From Anaerotruncus rubiinfantis (GTDB lineage: Bacteria > Bacillota > Clostridia > Oscillospirales > Ruminococcaceae): 64,000 nt of DNA. This document shows positions 16,588 through 24,989 of the stretch, piece by piece (position 1 is the stretch's first letter; each line of letters begins with the position of its first letter). The DNA is taken from assembly GCF_900078395.1 (NCBI RefSeq), contig NZ_FKLA01000007.1, positions 62,001 to 126,000 on the forward strand, given 5' to 3'. A program made the translations under genes and the position numbers. Below the pieces are notes generated by a model that saw only the letters and a program-made list of their open reading frames with translations, was not told where the DNA came from and made no database searches.

Positions 16588-17994
16588 ATGATTAATTTTG
16601 ATATGCCCGAGAAATGCGACCTCATCAACGACGATACGAAACCGGTCAATTATGCCAAACGCCAGGTCGGCATGATCTCGCTGATCACCCTGTGGGTCGG
16701 CATGGAAGTGAACCTCGGCGCAATGATGATCGCCGGGCAGCTCTATCCGACCCTTTCGGTGGGGCAGGTCTATGTCATCATCGTGCTGGGCATGCTGACC
16801 ATCGGTGTGATTCTGGGCTGTGTACAGGATATGGGGCTCAAGTACGGCATTCCCTTCATAGTGGCGATCAAGGCCTCCTTTGGATACCGCGGGGCTGCTA
16901 TCGTGGGCTTCTTTGAATGTATCCCACTGGTCTTTTGGCTGGGTATTAACACCTGGGCCGGCGGCGAGGCGCTTTCAGAAATTTCCCGGATGCTCTTTGG
17001 CGTGTCGAATACGCTTATCGGTGTGCTGGTATTTATGGCCATCCAGATGTATCTTTGCTTTTATGGTATCAAGTTACTCAAATACTGTAGCTGGGTCGCC
17101 ACACCAATTCTGCTTGTGATGTGCGGTTACGCTTACTATTCGCTCGTACAGCAGTCAGGCATGAGCTTTGGACAGATTCTCACGCAGGGCGGCACCGCGT
17201 TCACCTTTTCCAATTTTCCGATCTTTGCGGCGGCCTTTGTCGCGTATGTGGGCGCTTGGGTGGGCGTCATGGAAAAGATGCAGGACGTCACCCGCGACGT
17301 CTATACCAGCGACGCGGTCTCAAAAAGTTGGTGGAAGTCGAATTTTAAATATGTGATTGCACAGATCATCGGCCTTCTGCCGACAGGTATGTTGGTCAAC
17401 GGCCTGGGCGTCATCTCGAACGCCACCACTGGAAATTGGAATCCGATCATCATGTTCAGCAATGTTTTTGGCGCGAAATCCACCGCCTTGGCGGTGGCGG
17501 CACAGATATTCATCGTTTTTGCGCTGCTCTCCACCAATCCGGTCGCGAATATGTATGGACCGGCTATCACCATCTCCAATTTCTCTAAGAAGCGGCTCAG
17601 TATCCGGCAAGCGGCGTTCATTTTCGGCATCATTGCCATCCTGATCCAGCCGTGGAGCCTCATCAACTATCTGAATAACATCATCACCTATTTCGGCAGC
17701 TTTATGGGTCCGATCTTTGCCATTTCGGTGGTCGACTATTTCATCATCCGTCACCGCGAGTATACGCTTGAGGACCTCTACTGGTCGAAAGGCAAATACC
17801 GTTATGACAAGGGATTCAGCCTCGCGGCCATCTATTCCATGCTCATCGGCTTTGGTGTGGGCTGTATTCTCAGCAGCTTCATGTATTTTGCCAGTATCCT
17901 TGGGGCGGGTATCGCCTACTATTTCCTGATGACCAAATGGTATCTGAAGAAGCATCCGGAAGTGGCCGACCTGCCGTTACCTTCCGTCGTTTGA
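16588..17994 (+). CDS. NCS1-family nucleobase/allantoin/hydantoin permease
   Basis: 468-residue integral membrane transporter with about twelve hydrophobic helices. It starts with the NCS1-type preamble PVNYAKRQVGMISLITLWVGMEVNLGAMMIAG and contains a GYRGAAIVGFFECIPLVFWLGINTWAGGEAL segment like cytosine and hydantoin carriers of the family. Family members import purines, pyrimidines, allantoin or hydantoins with H+ or Na+. RBS GGAGGAGGG precedes the ATG, 17 nt after the racemase-family gene. A long hairpin separates it from the C69 gene. Confidence 0.92.
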   Translation: MINFDMPEKCDLINDDTKPVNYAKRQVGMISLITLWVGMEVNLGAMMIAGQLYPTLSVGQVYVIIVLGMLTIGVILGCVQDMGLKYGIPFIVAIKASFGYRGAAIVGFFECIPLVFWLGINTWAGGEALSEISRMLFGVSNTLIGVLVFMAIQMYLCFYGIKLLKYCSWVATPILLVMCGYAYYSLVQQSGMSFGQILTQGGTAFTFSNFPIFAAAFVAYVGAWVGVMEKMQDVTRDVYTSDAVSKSWWKSNFKYVIAQIIGLLPTGMLVNGLGVISNATTGNWNPIIMFSNVFGAKSTALAVAAQIFIVFALLSTNPVANMYGPAITISNFSKKRLSIRQAAFIFGIIAILIQPWSLINYLNNIITYFGSFMGPIFAISVVDYFIIRHREYTLEDLYWSKGKYRYDKGFSLAAIYSMLIGFGVGCILSSFMYFASILGAGIAYYFLMTKWYLKKHPEVADLPLPSVV

Positions 17995-18014
17995 TCAGAT
18001 CCGCACCGGCAAAT

Positions 18015-18051
18015 GGGCGGCCTGCAAAATGATCCGTTTTGCAGGCCGCCC
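18015..18051 (+). repeat. Perfect 15-bp intercistronic stem-loop
   Basis: GGGCGGCCTGCAAAA (18015-18029), a 7-nt loop and its exact complement (18037-18051). It lies between the permease and the peptidase and is followed by a purine-rich RBS rather than a T-run. It probably protects the upstream mRNA or partly attenuates, and is unlikely to be a full terminator. Confidence 0.7.
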
Positions 18052-18069
18052 AAAGAAGGAGAAGAAGTT

Positions 18070-19461
18070 ATGTATCATATGAATGAAGGCGGAGGGTGTT
18101 CTTCTATGGTTGCGCTGCCGGAAGCCACGGCGGACGGCAGCACTATCTTTGGCAAGAACAGTGACCGTCCTTTAAACGAATCACAGCCGTTCTGCTTTTA
18201 TCCCGCGCGGGATTATCCAGAGAGGGCGCAGGTGGAATGCACCTATATCCGCATCCCGCAGGCCTCCCACACCTATGCCTGCTTCGGCTCGCGCCCCTAC
18301 GCAATCTTCGGGTTTGAAATCGGGGTCAACGAGCGGGGCGTTGTCATTGGAAACGAAGCGGTCTATGGCAGGGAGATCCCCGAGCGGCGCTGGGGACTTT
18401 TGGGAATGGATATCCTGCGGCTGGCACTCGAGCGTGCCGACAACGCGGCGAACGCCGTGACAGTGATGGGGGAACTGCTGGAAACCTATGGAACCGGCGG
18501 TAATCCGGCGACGCGCGACCAACGCTTCAACGGCAACTATATCATCGCGGATGCGAAGGATGCCTACCGCTTTGAATCGATGCAGCGCTGCTGGGTGGCA
18601 AAAAAGATCGAACACGTTGGCTATCTCTCGAACTGCTATTCCATCCGGGATGACTACGACCGCATTGGGCGGGATACGCTGCGAACGGCTGCTGAAAAAG
18701 GCTGGACGCTGCCCGGGGAACGCATCGACGCGGCCAACTGCTTCACCCGCAGCGATCTTGTTTTTGCCGATGTAAAAAGCTTTCTGCGCTTTCCGCGCCT
18801 GCGGTACCTGATGGAGGGCCGGGAGCCCTTTACCCCCAAGATGATGATGAAAAATCTGCGTGACCACTATGAGGGCACCCCACAGGAAAGTCTCTTCTAT
18901 GGGCGCGCCGCGGCCAAGGTGCCGGGCGTCTGTGGACATTCAGGCGGGCTCAGCGGCAGTACCTCGGCGGCAAGCGCGGTTGTGGTGATCCGGGCGGATG
19001 CGCCGGAACCGCTGCGTTTTACCTACTGGAACAGCATGTCTCCGCCCTGCTGTTCGGTGTTCCGACCGTTTTATAATATCCACTGGTTGCCGGAGGATCT
19101 CCAGCACGCGCACGCGCTGTTCGATGAGCGTGACCAGTGGTGGGTATTTATTGCGCTGGAGCGCTACATCGCGCTCAATTATGACCGGTTCGCACCTGTG
19201 GTACAGGAACGCTTTCAGGCGTTGGAGGACGATTTTCTGCAGGAAGCGGCTTCCCTGGAGAAGTTCTTCGACGGAAACGTCGAACCGCTGCGCGCCTTTT
19301 CGCTGCATGCCTCCTGCCAGAGCGTGCAGCTTGCCAAGGACTGCCTGAATGAAATCAAATCCAAGCTGAAGACGACCGATATCGACCGCCTGCTGCTTGA
19401 CTATTTCCAATTGTCGGCCGAGGGGTGCGGGATGCCTTACGACCAGCGGGTAATCCGTTAG
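18070..19461 (+). CDS. Secernin-type C69 family peptidase/Ntn-hydrolase
   Basis: 463 residues. The ATG at 18070 follows AAGGAG. Residues 10-12 read CSS in a CSSMVALPEATADGSTIFGKNSDRP block, the family signature. By family precedent Cys10 becomes the N-terminal nucleophile after removal of a nine-residue propeptide. FGSRPYAIFGFEIGVNERGVVIGNEA and the later CGHSGG segment also fit secernins and C69 dipeptidases. Members cleave dipeptides or amide bonds. Here it is the last gene of the amide/heterocycle island and may hydrolyse a linear amide released by the earlier enzymes. It ends before a strong terminator. Confidence 0.87.
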   Translation: MYHMNEGGGCSSMVALPEATADGSTIFGKNSDRPLNESQPFCFYPARDYPERAQVECTYIRIPQASHTYACFGSRPYAIFGFEIGVNERGVVIGNEAVYGREIPERRWGLLGMDILRLALERADNAANAVTVMGELLETYGTGGNPATRDQRFNGNYIIADAKDAYRFESMQRCWVAKKIEHVGYLSNCYSIRDDYDRIGRDTLRTAAEKGWTLPGERIDAANCFTRSDLVFADVKSFLRFPRLRYLMEGREPFTPKMMMKNLRDHYEGTPQESLFYGRAAAKVPGVCGHSGGLSGSTSAASAVVVIRADAPEPLRFTYWNSMSPPCCSVFRPFYNIHWLPEDLQHAHALFDERDQWWVFIALERYIALNYDRFAPVVQERFQALEDDFLQEAASLEKFFDGNVEPLRAFSLHASCQSVQLAKDCLNEIKSKLKTTDIDRLLLDYFQLSAEGCGMPYDQRVIR

Positions 19462-19516
19462 AAGGGGGCTTTTGCAGTGGCCTGCCTTTCGGCGACAGGG
19501 CTTCCAAACAGAACAA

Positions 19517-19549
19517 GGCCCTCCGCAGGAAACTGCGGAGGGCCGTTTT
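19517..19549. terminator. Terminator closing the first catabolic island, convergent with LacI gene
   Basis: GGCCCTCCGCAG and CTGCGGAGGGCC form a perfect 12-bp stem with GAAA loop and T-run. It serves the plus-strand island and may also end the minus-strand LacI gene. Confidence 0.9.
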
Positions 19550-19573
19550 TATCACATGATAAACAATACAAAA

Positions 19574-20593
19574 TCAGCCGCCAGCTGGTCCGGTGGTCTT
19601 GCGCACGATGAGCTGGGGATCATAGATCACACACTCATTCGCGCTGGACGGCGCGGAGATTTTCTTATGCAGAAGCTCGGCGGCACGCCTGCCCATCTCG
19701 CCCGACTTCTGACGCATGGTGGTGAGGTCGATGCCTGCCACAGCGGAAAATGGGATATCATCAAAGCCGATAATCGACATCGTTTCCGGGATAGAAACCT
19801 GACGTTTGCGGCATTCGTCCAGAAAACCGATCGCCATCAGATCATTGCAGCAGATGAGCGCATGCGGCAGCTGGTCGAGCCGCGGCAGATAAGCCTGGGC
19901 GGATCGGCGACCGCATTCCATCGTCAGATCTCCGGGAATGAGATAATCGTCCCGATAAGGAAGATTATAATTTTTGAGCGCCTGCCGGTAAGCATCGTAG
20001 CGGGCAATCATGGCGGGGGAATCTGCCGGACCCATCAGGAAAGCGATATGCCGGTGGCCGAGCTCGATGAGATGACGCGCTGCGGTATAGCCGGCCTGGA
20101 AGTTATCCTGGATAACGACGTTGCCGTCGAAATCGTTGAGATGACGGTTGAGCAGCAGCACCATTGGGCAGGAGAACAGACGGACCGCTTCCTTTGCCTG
20201 TTCAGGGTCGGCGGGCGGCATCATAAGGACCCCGCCGAAACTCGATGGCACATCGGTTTTTGCCAGCTCCTGCAATTCCTGCAGGGTGCCCTTGAACGGC
20301 ATTGCGACGGGGATATACCCATTTTCAAGCAGGGCCTCCTGCGCATGATAGATGATATCCGCGTAGAAAGGATTGCGCACATCGCGGATAAAAATTGCGA
20401 CAATATTTGAAGAACGGGCCCTTCTGTTTTCATAGGAGGAACCGCTCGGCGCATAACCGAGAGATCGGGCAATTTCTAGAATTTTTGCCCGTTTTTCCTG
20501 TCCAACTCCAGCTGTTCCATTCAACACGCGGGACACTGTGGCGGGGGAAACCCCAGCCAATTCGGCAATATCCCGGGCGGTATATTTTTCCAC
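19574..20593 (-). CDS. LacI-family transcriptional regulator (copy 1)
   Basis: 339 residues. GTG at 20593 is preferred, 7 nt after AGGGG. The ORF extends to 20644, but that part crosses the promoter. The N-terminal helix-turn-helix reads TARDIAELAGVSPATVSRVLNG. A periplasmic-binding-protein-like effector domain follows, with ICCNDLMAIGFLDECRKR and IIGFDDIPFSA. The C-terminal third is nearly collinear with the LacI gene at 21144-22178, so the two are paralogues from duplication. It is convergent with the amide island and may regulate genes elsewhere. Confidence 0.92.
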   Translation of the reverse strand: MEKYTARDIAELAGVSPATVSRVLNGTAGVGQEKRAKILEIARSLGYAPSGSSYENRRARSSNIVAIFIRDVRNPFYADIIYHAQEALLENGYIPVAMPFKGTLQELQELAKTDVPSSFGGVLMMPPADPEQAKEAVRLFSCPMVLLLNRHLNDFDGNVVIQDNFQAGYTAARHLIELGHRHIAFLMGPADSPAMIARYDAYRQALKNYNLPYRDDYLIPGDLTMECGRRSAQAYLPRLDQLPHALICCNDLMAIGFLDECRKRQVSIPETMSIIGFDDIPFSAVAGIDLTTMRQKSGEMGRRAAELLHKKISAPSSANECVIYDPQLIVRKTTGPAGG

Positions 20594-20615
20594 ACGACCA
20601 CCCCTATTTGGTATT

Positions 20616-20644
20616 ATTATAAGCAATCCGTCGCAATTGCGCAA
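20616..20644 (-). promoter_or_regulatory. Possible promoter of LacI copy 1
   Basis: On the minus strand, TTGCGC (20644-20639), a 17-nt spacer and TATAAT (20621-20616). The spacer and -35 overlap short palindromes (TTGCGCAA, GCAATTGC) that could form an autoregulatory operator. Confidence 0.45.
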
Positions 20645-20802
20645 GCGGTTTGGAATGTTTTCTATTTATTGGATGAAAACAAGTTGATTTTCCTGCAATA
20701 TTTCATAGGCCGCTTGCCAGATGCGGTGAAATCCACTAAAATAAGAGACGTTCAGATTTTGACAGGCTTATTGTAGGCTTTTAAAGATTGTGAGGGATTC
20801 TG

Positions 20803-21090
20803 ATGCAGAAGATCAGATGGTATGTACTGGTGTCCGGACGCGTACAAGATGTTGGATTTCGTTTTTTTTCGCGCTGTCTGGCGCTGTTGGGCGGATTGAC
20901 GGGTTGGGTGCGAAACCGGCCGGACGGCAGGGTCGAATTGGAAATCCAGGGGCCGCAGGACCGTGTGAATACATTCCTTCGCCGGATGAAAAAAGGAACC
21001 CGGCGCGTCCAAGTGGAAACGGTGGAGACTGAACCGCGGGAAACTCTCCCAAATGAAAAGCATTTCATAGTCCGGTACGACGATATCTGA
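20803..21090 (+). CDS. Acylphosphatase with altered signature
   Basis: 95-residue cytosolic enzyme that hydrolyses acyl phosphates. The signature GRVQDVGFRFF contains the catalytic Arg, but Asp replaces the usual Gly after VQ. The second active-site element GWVRNRPDGRVELEIQG supplies the catalytic Asn. Length and ferredoxin-like pattern are standard. RBS TGAGGGA precedes the ATG by 5 nt. It lies alone between two LacI genes and ends 12 nt before a terminator. Whether the Asp reduces activity cannot be told from sequence. Confidence 0.88.
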   Translation: MQKIRWYVLVSGRVQDVGFRFFSRCLALLGGLTGWVRNRPDGRVELEIQGPQDRVNTFLRRMKKGTRRVQVETVETEPRETLPNEKHFIVRYDDI

Positions 21091-21102
21091 ATCCGTGTGA
21101 AA

Positions 21103-21152
21103 AAGGAGATCCCCTGTATGGATGTACCATACGGGGGATCTCCTTATTTTTG
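21103..21152. terminator. Terminator between acylphosphatase and LacI copy 2
   Basis: AAGGAGATCCCC and GGGGATCTCCTT with inner pairs TGTATGG/CCATACG make a long stem, then a T-rich run. It serves convergent genes. Confidence 0.85.
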
Positions 21153-22178
21153 TTTCCGATCCGCAGGAAGGACGCCGGTAGTCCGGCGCACAATCAGCTG
21201 GGAATCCAGGATTACATATTCATTGCCGCTTTCGGGGTGGCTGATCTTTTTATGCAGCAATTCCACCGCCTGGAAGCCCATTTCGGCGGTGGACTGGCGC
21301 ATTGTGGTCAGTGCGATCCGCTCGAGCGAGGCGCTGGGGATGTCGTTAAAACCGATGACCGAAATTTCCTCTGGAATTTTGATGCCGTTATGTTCGCATT
21401 CGTCCAGAAAACCGATGGCCATCAGATCATTGCAGCAGATGAGTGCGGTCGGCAACTCACCTTTGGCGATGCAGGCAAGCGCAGTCTTTCGACCGCGTTC
21501 CAGCGTAAAATCCCCTGGATATACCATATCTTCCCGGAAGGGGATATTGTAGTACCCGAGTGCCTGCCGGTATCCCTGCAGGCGCGCGGCGCTTACCGCG
21601 GAGCGCTCCGGCCCGGTCAGGAAGGCGATCTTGGTGTGGCCGTACTCGATGAGGTGGCGGGTTGCGGTGTAACCCGATTGGAAGTCGTCCAGGATGACCA
21701 CGCTGCAGCTCATCTCGCTGCCGACCGAATAGTTGAGCAGAAGCACCGTCGGGATGGTCAGGGACTTGAGCGAGTCGAGAAATTCGGGCGGTTCGTCGAC
21801 AGATATGAGGATGAGTCCGCTCAGTCTCTGTGGGAGGCATGGGGTGCTGGAGCGGGCCTGCGGTTTCTGAAAATTGGAAAAAGGGAACAGGACGGGGAGA
21901 TACCCGTATCGTTTCAGCCGTTTCTCCATATGATAAGCAATTTCCGCATAGAAAGGATTGCGCAGATCTCCGCCGATCACGATGCCGATTATCGAACCGC
22001 AGTCTCCGGTGGCGCGGTTCATTGCGATTTTGGGCGCATATCCAAGCGATTTTGCAACAGAAAGGATTTTTCGGCGGCTTTCGCCGCGCACGCCCGGGAA
22101 ATTGTTCAGCGCGCGGGAAACGGTCGCCGGCGATACGCCGGCGATCTGGGCAATATCCTGAATGGTGTGTTTTTGCAT
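21144..22178 (-). CDS. LacI-family transcriptional regulator (copy 2), divergent from catabolic operon
   Basis: 344 residues. The ATG at 22178 follows AGGGGGAG. The ORF extends 13 codons further without an RBS. The helix-turn-helix is TIQDIAQIAGVSPATVSRALNN. The effector domain contains LICCNDLMAIGFLDECEHNG and VIGFNDIPSASLERIALTTMRQ, closely matching the LacI gene at 19574. It is transcribed away from the 3-hydroxyacyl-CoA dehydrogenase operon with a 373-nt AT-rich spacer between, so it is the best candidate regulator of that operon. Confidence 0.93.
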   Translation of the reverse strand: MQKHTIQDIAQIAGVSPATVSRALNNFPGVRGESRRKILSVAKSLGYAPKIAMNRATGDCGSIIGIVIGGDLRNPFYAEIAYHMEKRLKRYGYLPVLFPFSNFQKPQARSSTPCLPQRLSGLILISVDEPPEFLDSLKSLTIPTVLLLNYSVGSEMSCSVVILDDFQSGYTATRHLIEYGHTKIAFLTGPERSAVSAARLQGYRQALGYYNIPFREDMVYPGDFTLERGRKTALACIAKGELPTALICCNDLMAIGFLDECEHNGIKIPEEISVIGFNDIPSASLERIALTTMRQSTAEMGFQAVELLHKKISHPESGNEYVILDSQLIVRRTTGVLPADRKQK

Positions 22179-22551
22179 TGAAACTCCCCCTCTGTACTGA
22201 TTATAGCGCTTTCTCACCTTTGTTTCAATGAGTTTTTATGAATGCCTAATAAAAATGTGAAAAAATTTCAAAAATAATTTTTTATAAAAGAAATTTTAGT
22301 CGCAATTTGTTTATGCAAATTTGCTAAGATTTCTAAAAAAACTTTTTAAACTGTGGTTATTGCATAATTATAATATAAAAATTTTTACATTAATATTTAA
22401 TTTGATTATTTAAAAAGTATTGAAATTACTAAACACAGGTAGTATGATTCAATTACAAGAGAAATATTTCTAAATATATTTCGTTTATCAGAGAAATGGA
22501 TTACGAAACAATATGAAACAAATCAGAAAAACAAGGAAAGAAGGAGCCAGC
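22179..22551. promoter_or_regulatory. Divergent promoter region between LacI copy 2 and the CoA/TRAP operon
   Basis: The minus-strand promoter is TTGAAA (22228-22223), a 17-nt spacer and TATAAT (22205-22200), with an AGCGCT palindrome partly overlapping the -10. The plus-strand promoter is TTGAAA (22420-22425), a 17-nt spacer and TATGAT (22443-22448). The perfect palindrome GAAATATTTC lies at 22461-22470, just past the expected plus-strand start, and is a candidate operator. The middle is very AT-rich (about 22240-22420), unlike the rest of the window. No gene was seen. Confidence 0.65.
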
Positions 22552-23391
22552 ATGAAAATTGGAGTTGTCGGGGCTGGGATGATGGGCTGCGGAATTGCGG
22601 AGACCGCTGCGCAGGCCGGCTTCACGGTAATCAATGTGGACACCTTTTCGTCCGCCTTGGAAAATGCGCAAAAATGTGTGCAAAAGGATATGGAAAAGCT
22701 GGTCGCCAAAGGCAAACACACCCGCGGGGAAGCCGACGCGGTGATCGCGCGAATTGCCTATGGCACAGATATGCGGATGCTGGCTGATTGCGATGCGGTG
22801 ATCGAGGCCGTCCCGGAAAATCTGGAGCTCAAAGCGTCGATCTTCGCGCAGCTTGACGCGATTGTAAAGCCGGAGGCATTTCTGGCGAGCAACACCTCCG
22901 CCATCGCCATTTCGGCGCTCAGCGCCAAAATGACAAATCCGGCGCGCTGCGTGGGTATGCACTTTTTCTGTCCGGCGCCGGTCATGAAGCTGGTGGAGAT
23001 CGTGGACGGCCTCTATACCGCGCCGGAGACCACCGGGCGCGCCGTCGAACTCGCAAAGGCGCTTGGCAAGACGCCCGCCAAAGCACCGGAGATGCCGGGC
23101 TTCCTGGTAAACCGAATGCTTGTTCCAATGCAAAACGAAGCCGCTTTCCTTGTCATGGAGGGGGCCGATCCGAAGGATGTTGACACGGCGATGAAGCTTG
23201 GCGCGAATTTTCCGATGGGTCCGCTGGAGCTCACCGATTTTGTCGGTGTGGACATCATGTACAACACGATGCTCACCCTTTATGAAAGCTTCCACGACAG
23301 CAAATACCGCCCCTGTCCGCTGCTTGCGAACATGATCGCGGCGGGAAGGCTCGGGCGCAAATCCGGCCGTGGATTTTATGAGTATGGATGA
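22552..23391 (+). CDS. 3-hydroxyacyl-CoA (3-hydroxybutyryl-CoA) dehydrogenase
   Basis: 279 residues. The ATG at 22552 follows AAGGAG by 5 nt. The NAD(P) Rossmann motif GVVGAGMMGCGIAE is followed by the active-site stretch FLASNTSAIAISALSA and RCVGMHFFCPAPVMKLVEIV, which contains the catalytic His. The C-terminal dimerisation domain contains MKLGANFPMGPLELTDFVGVD. It oxidises 3-hydroxyacyl-CoA to 3-ketoacyl-CoA, or works in reverse in butyrate synthesis. First gene of a run reaching thiolase at 33828. No crotonase, acyl-CoA dehydrogenase or Etf is nearby, so this is not the standard butyrate cluster. Confidence 0.93.
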   Translation: MKIGVVGAGMMGCGIAETAAQAGFTVINVDTFSSALENAQKCVQKDMEKLVAKGKHTRGEADAVIARIAYGTDMRMLADCDAVIEAVPENLELKASIFAQLDAIVKPEAFLASNTSAIAISALSAKMTNPARCVGMHFFCPAPVMKLVEIVDGLYTAPETTGRAVELAKALGKTPAKAPEMPGFLVNRMLVPMQNEAAFLVMEGADPKDVDTAMKLGANFPMGPLELTDFVGVDIMYNTMLTLYESFHDSKYRPCPLLANMIAAGRLGRKSGRGFYEYG

Positions 23392-23452
23392 CGGAACCTG
23401 GGCTGGAAAGGCCTGAAAATATAATCATCAAGGAATAAGGAGAGAAAACTGT

Positions 23453-24289
23453 ATGGCAAAAAAGATTATCGGCGCGGGCAAATGGAAAGCAAAAGTCCTT
23501 TTCTGCGGGGATCATTCCACCTATAAGGCGAACCTCACGATCGAACACGATCCGGACCTCTATATCAAGCTGCCGTATCTCGCCTTCCTGCTCACAGACG
23601 GCGAGATGAACGTCCTCATCGACAACGGCATGAACGACCGCTTCATCATCGACGGCAAAGCCTGGGCGAACTGCCCGTGCAATTCCGGCGCGCAGTATTT
23701 CCTCGATTCGCTTGCGAAAGAGGGCCTCAAGCCGGACGACATCGACCTGATCCTCTACACCCACCTGCACAACGATCATGCCGGCAACTGTAATTTTTTC
23801 CCCAAGACCAAATCGATCGCGCAGTATGACGAGTGGCAGAACCTGCTTGATCCGAACTTTTCGGAACGCCGCAGAAGAGACTATGACCTGGATGTCATCC
23901 CCTACCTGCACAACAACCCGAACTTCTATAAGATTGACGGCGACGCGGAGATTCTCGAAGGAATCAAGCTGATCAAAACCCCGGGACACACCCGCGGCAG
24001 CCAGTGCATCGTGGCCAACACCGTGAACGGCGTGCGTATCTTTGTGGGCGACCAGTTCCATATGGGATGCAGCTTTTATCCGTGGCTTGAGGAGATGCCG
24101 GATGTCGACGGCGTGTCGCATAAGATCACGGCGGAACACGAATGGCCGACCATCCCCTCCAGCCTGATTTACGACTATCCGTCCTATTATAAGAGTGTGG
24201 AAAAGGTCCGTGCGTATGTCCCGGACATCACCGACACCCAGTATGTCATGTGCGGGCATGACCCCGCCCTGCTTTTCAGAGAGATTTAA
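23453..24289 (+). CDS. Metallo-beta-lactamase-fold hydrolase, AHL-lactonase-like
   Basis: 278 residues. The metal motif THLHNDHAGN (H104, H106, D108, H109), TPGHTRGSQ (third His) and FVGDQFHMG (bridging Asp) show a two-metal MBL enzyme. The layout resembles N-acyl homoserine lactonases and related lactone hydrolases. In an operon for a carboxylic acid it may open a lactone so that the product can be activated to a CoA ester. RBS AAGGAGAG lies 7 nt upstream. The spacer after it contains a GC-rich hairpin before dctQ. Confidence 0.85.
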   Translation: MAKKIIGAGKWKAKVLFCGDHSTYKANLTIEHDPDLYIKLPYLAFLLTDGEMNVLIDNGMNDRFIIDGKAWANCPCNSGAQYFLDSLAKEGLKPDDIDLILYTHLHNDHAGNCNFFPKTKSIAQYDEWQNLLDPNFSERRRRDYDLDVIPYLHNNPNFYKIDGDAEILEGIKLIKTPGHTRGSQCIVANTVNGVRIFVGDQFHMGCSFYPWLEEMPDVDGVSHKITAEHEWPTIPSSLIYDYPSYYKSVEKVRAYVPDITDTQYVMCGHDPALLFREI

Positions 24290-24302
24290 GCTCCTTTCTG
24301 TC

Positions 24303-24337
24303 CCCTCCGGCGTTCCGGAAGGCCGTCCGCCGGAGGG
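24303..24337 (+). repeat. Intercistronic stem-loop before dctQ
   Basis: CCCTCCGGCG (24303-24312) and CGCCGGAGGG (24328-24337) form a perfect 10-bp stem without a T-run. It separates the hydrolase gene from the TRAP genes and may set different mRNA stability. Confidence 0.55.
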
Positions 24338-24452
24338 CCCCTGGTTTTAAAGGGTTCCATCCCATTCGGTTTCCCTGCCGAAAAATCCAGCAGCTGGTCG
24401 TCGTGACGAAATCGAAACGGCGGTTCGATGCGAAAGAAAGGAGATATGCAGA

Positions 24453-24989
24453 TTGATCCGGAAGTTCGACGCTTTTATGAATAAGCTGGCGTCCTGGTCC
24501 AGCTTCATTGGGGCAATCTGGATTTTTATTATTATGATATTCATCTGTGTCGATGTCAGCGGGAGGCTGTTTTTGCACCGCCCGATCATCGGCACGCCGG
24601 AAATTGTCCAGAATTCGCTGGCCGCCATCGCTTTCCTGATGCTGCCCTGGGCGACCCATCTCGGACAGCATGTCCGCTCCACCATGATCAAGGATAAACT
24701 CCCGGAAAGGGGCGGCTATATCATAGAGATCTTCGCTTTCCTGATAGGCGCGCTCCTGTTTGCCTTCATCGTCTATGCGAGCTGGGAACCAATGGTTTTC
24801 GCAACGCAGATCAAGGACTTCCAGGGCGAAGGCCTGCGTGTCCCAATTTATCCCGTCTGGTGGGTGATCGTTTTCGGCGCGGTGCAGAGCTGCTATCAGT
24901 GTATTTCCAAAATCGTCCGCGCGGTGCTCCTGTTCAAAGGGAAGAAAGGCGTGGAGGACCTCAATGAGGAAGGAGGCATCCAGATATGA
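24453..24989 (+). CDS. TRAP transporter small membrane subunit (DctQ type)
   Basis: 178 residues with four predicted helices (about 20-42, 55-75, 92-115 and 132-155), the DctQ pattern. It begins with TTG at 24453, 9 nt after AAAGGAG. A nearby ATG at 24446 is out of frame. It couples the large permease to the binding protein for Na+-driven uptake of organic acids. The end overlaps the start of the next gene (ATGA, 24986-24989), consistent with translational coupling. Confidence 0.92.
   Translation: MIRKFDAFMNKLASWSSFIGAIWIFIIMIFICVDVSGRLFLHRPIIGTPEIVQNSLAAIAFLMLPWATHLGQHVRSTMIKDKLPERGGYIIEIFAFLIGALLFAFIVYASWEPMVFATQIKDFQGEGLRVPIYPVWWVIVFGAVQSCYQCISKIVRAVLLFKGKKGVEDLNEEGGIQI

Noticed and set aside
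22513..22551. Upstream in-frame start for the 3-hydroxyacyl-CoA dehydrogenase
   Set aside because: The ATG at 22552 directly follows AAGGAG and gives the normal MKIGVVGAG start of the family.
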